In this document: in pieces, positions 5,631-6,124 of the stretch
Numbering within the stretch: position 1 is the stretch's first letter
Layout: every line of letters starts with the position of its first letter
NCBI GenBank assembly: GCA_036508635.1
Contig: DATCGY010000146.1
Location: 1-6,124 of the forward strand
DNA: 6,124 nucleotides
Source of the DNA: FEN-727 sp036508635
GTDB taxonomy: Bacteria; Actinomycetota; Geothermincolia; Fen-727; Anoxymicrobiaceae
Reading direction: 5' to 3'
Notes under the pieces: model-generated
The model's input: only the letters and a program-made list of their open reading frames with translations
What the model was told of the DNA's origin: nothing
Database searches by the model: none
Translations under genes and position numbers: made by a program

Positions 5631-6124
5631 TTACAGAGGGCTCTCCACGGGCAATGGCTGGAGGAACTTCTTGCGCAGCGTCTGGTAGAACGAAGTCCCC
5701 TCGAGCTCAAGTATGCGCACGGTGTAGTCGAGCATGTAGAATTCGATGGTAGCGGTGCTCGGAACCTCGACTTCCAGGTGGCCGTCTATGCTCAATGACA
5801 GCCTTTCGGGTTTTTCCTTGACCACAACAGTTACGCGGTCCCGAGAGTCAAGCACCATCGGCCTGCTGAACAGCATGTGCGGGCAGATGGGTGTCATAAG
5901 CAGGCATTTGAGCTCTGGAGTGACAATCGGGCCTCCCGAAGAGAGCGAATAGGCGGTAGAGCCCGTCGCGCTCGAGAATATCAGGCCGTCCCCCGAGTAC
6001 CTCATGAAGAATTCCCCGTTTACGTAGGTCGAAAGGTGTATCAAGCGCTCGCGATCCAGCTTACCGATCACGATCTCGTTGAGCGCGCGATACTCGCCGT
6101 GTTCGCCGTTGGTCCCGAGGGTGC
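5631..6124 (-). CDS. nadK: NAD kinase, C-terminal part (5' end outside the window)
   Basis: NAD kinase phosphorylates NAD+ with ATP or polyphosphate to make NADP+ in the cytosol. The frame is open to the window edge and gives about 163 residues ending in a TAA stop. Visible family motifs are ALNEIVIGK near the edge, which is the NE motif that binds NAD, then YSGDGLIFSSATGSTAYSLS with the following GGPI, the glycine- and serine-rich NAD-binding loop. Next comes SRPMVLDSRDRVTV, in the usual place of the SRPLV segment. The N-terminal GGDG motif that completes the active site lies outside the window. A GTG at 6071 is in frame but sits inside the conserved NE motif, so it is an internal valine and not the start. 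The gene is followed after 11 bases by recN, the arrangement known from actinobacteria. No oddity is seen in the part present. Identification is firm. Confidence 0.95.
   Translation of the reverse strand, partial: TLGTNGEHGEYRALNEIVIGKLDRERLIHLSTYVNGEFFMRYSGDGLIFSSATGSTAYSLSSGGPIVTPELKCLLMTPICPHMLFSRPMVLDSRDRVTVVVKEKPERLSLSIDGHLEVEVPSTATIEFYMLDYTVRILELEGTSFYQTLRKKFLQPLPVESPL

Noticed and set aside
6069..6071. GTG as the start of nadK
   Set aside because: The frame continues upstream with the conserved ALNE residues of the NAD kinase NE motif, so the codon is internal.
1..6124. Mobile element, CRISPR array, tRNA or rRNA
   Set aside because: No transposase or integrase motifs, no regular direct repeats and no tRNA-like or rRNA-like segments were seen; coding sequence fills nearly all of the window.

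Overview
The window is a compact, single-strand bacterial gene block. All six genes lie on the minus strand, so transcription runs from position 6124 towards 1. In that order they are: the 3' part of nadK (NAD kinase), recN (DNA-repair ATPase), steA (a membrane-anchored protein with a thiamin-pyrophosphokinase-like fold), a steB/mctB-type membrane protein, a family-2 glycosyltransferase, and a MraY/WecA-like polytopic glycosyltransferase. I see no RNA genes, mobile elements, CRISPR arrays or long non-coding stretches.

The order nadK-recN-steA-steB matches, from memory, the mycobacterial block tlyA-ppnK-recN-Rv1697-Rv1698 and the steA-steB pair of Corynebacterium. Many Clostridia also carry these genes, but usually with argR between nadK and recN; no argR is present here. 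Together with the fairly GC-rich sequence, this points to an actinobacterium, perhaps a deep-branching one, or to a Peptococcaceae-like Firmicute. The assignment is tentative and rests on gene order only.

Layout: nadK (5631 to beyond 6124) is followed after 11 bases by recN (3901-5619). A 113-base gap follows, the largest in the window. It holds a candidate extended -10 promoter and an inverted repeat, and probably allows steA (2612-3787) and the genes after it to be transcribed separately. steB/mctB (1722-2570) follows after 41 bases. The two glycosyltransferases (1049-1714 and 48-1037) are tightly packed behind it, each with a ribosome binding site that overlaps the previous stop codon. A GGAGGT at the far end suggests another gene just outside the window. 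Four of the five starts inside the window are best read as TTG.

How they may work together: NadK and RecN are housekeeping functions, NADP supply and double-strand-break repair. The last four genes look like an envelope or cell-division module. SteA and SteB are known in Corynebacterium to act together at the cytokinetic ring and in control of cell-wall hydrolysis. Here they are joined to a cytosolic GT2 enzyme and a membrane GT4 enzyme with an altered active-site motif. The pair could make or modify a polyprenyl-linked glycan at the division site. This link is inferred from linkage only and is the most interesting aspect of the window.
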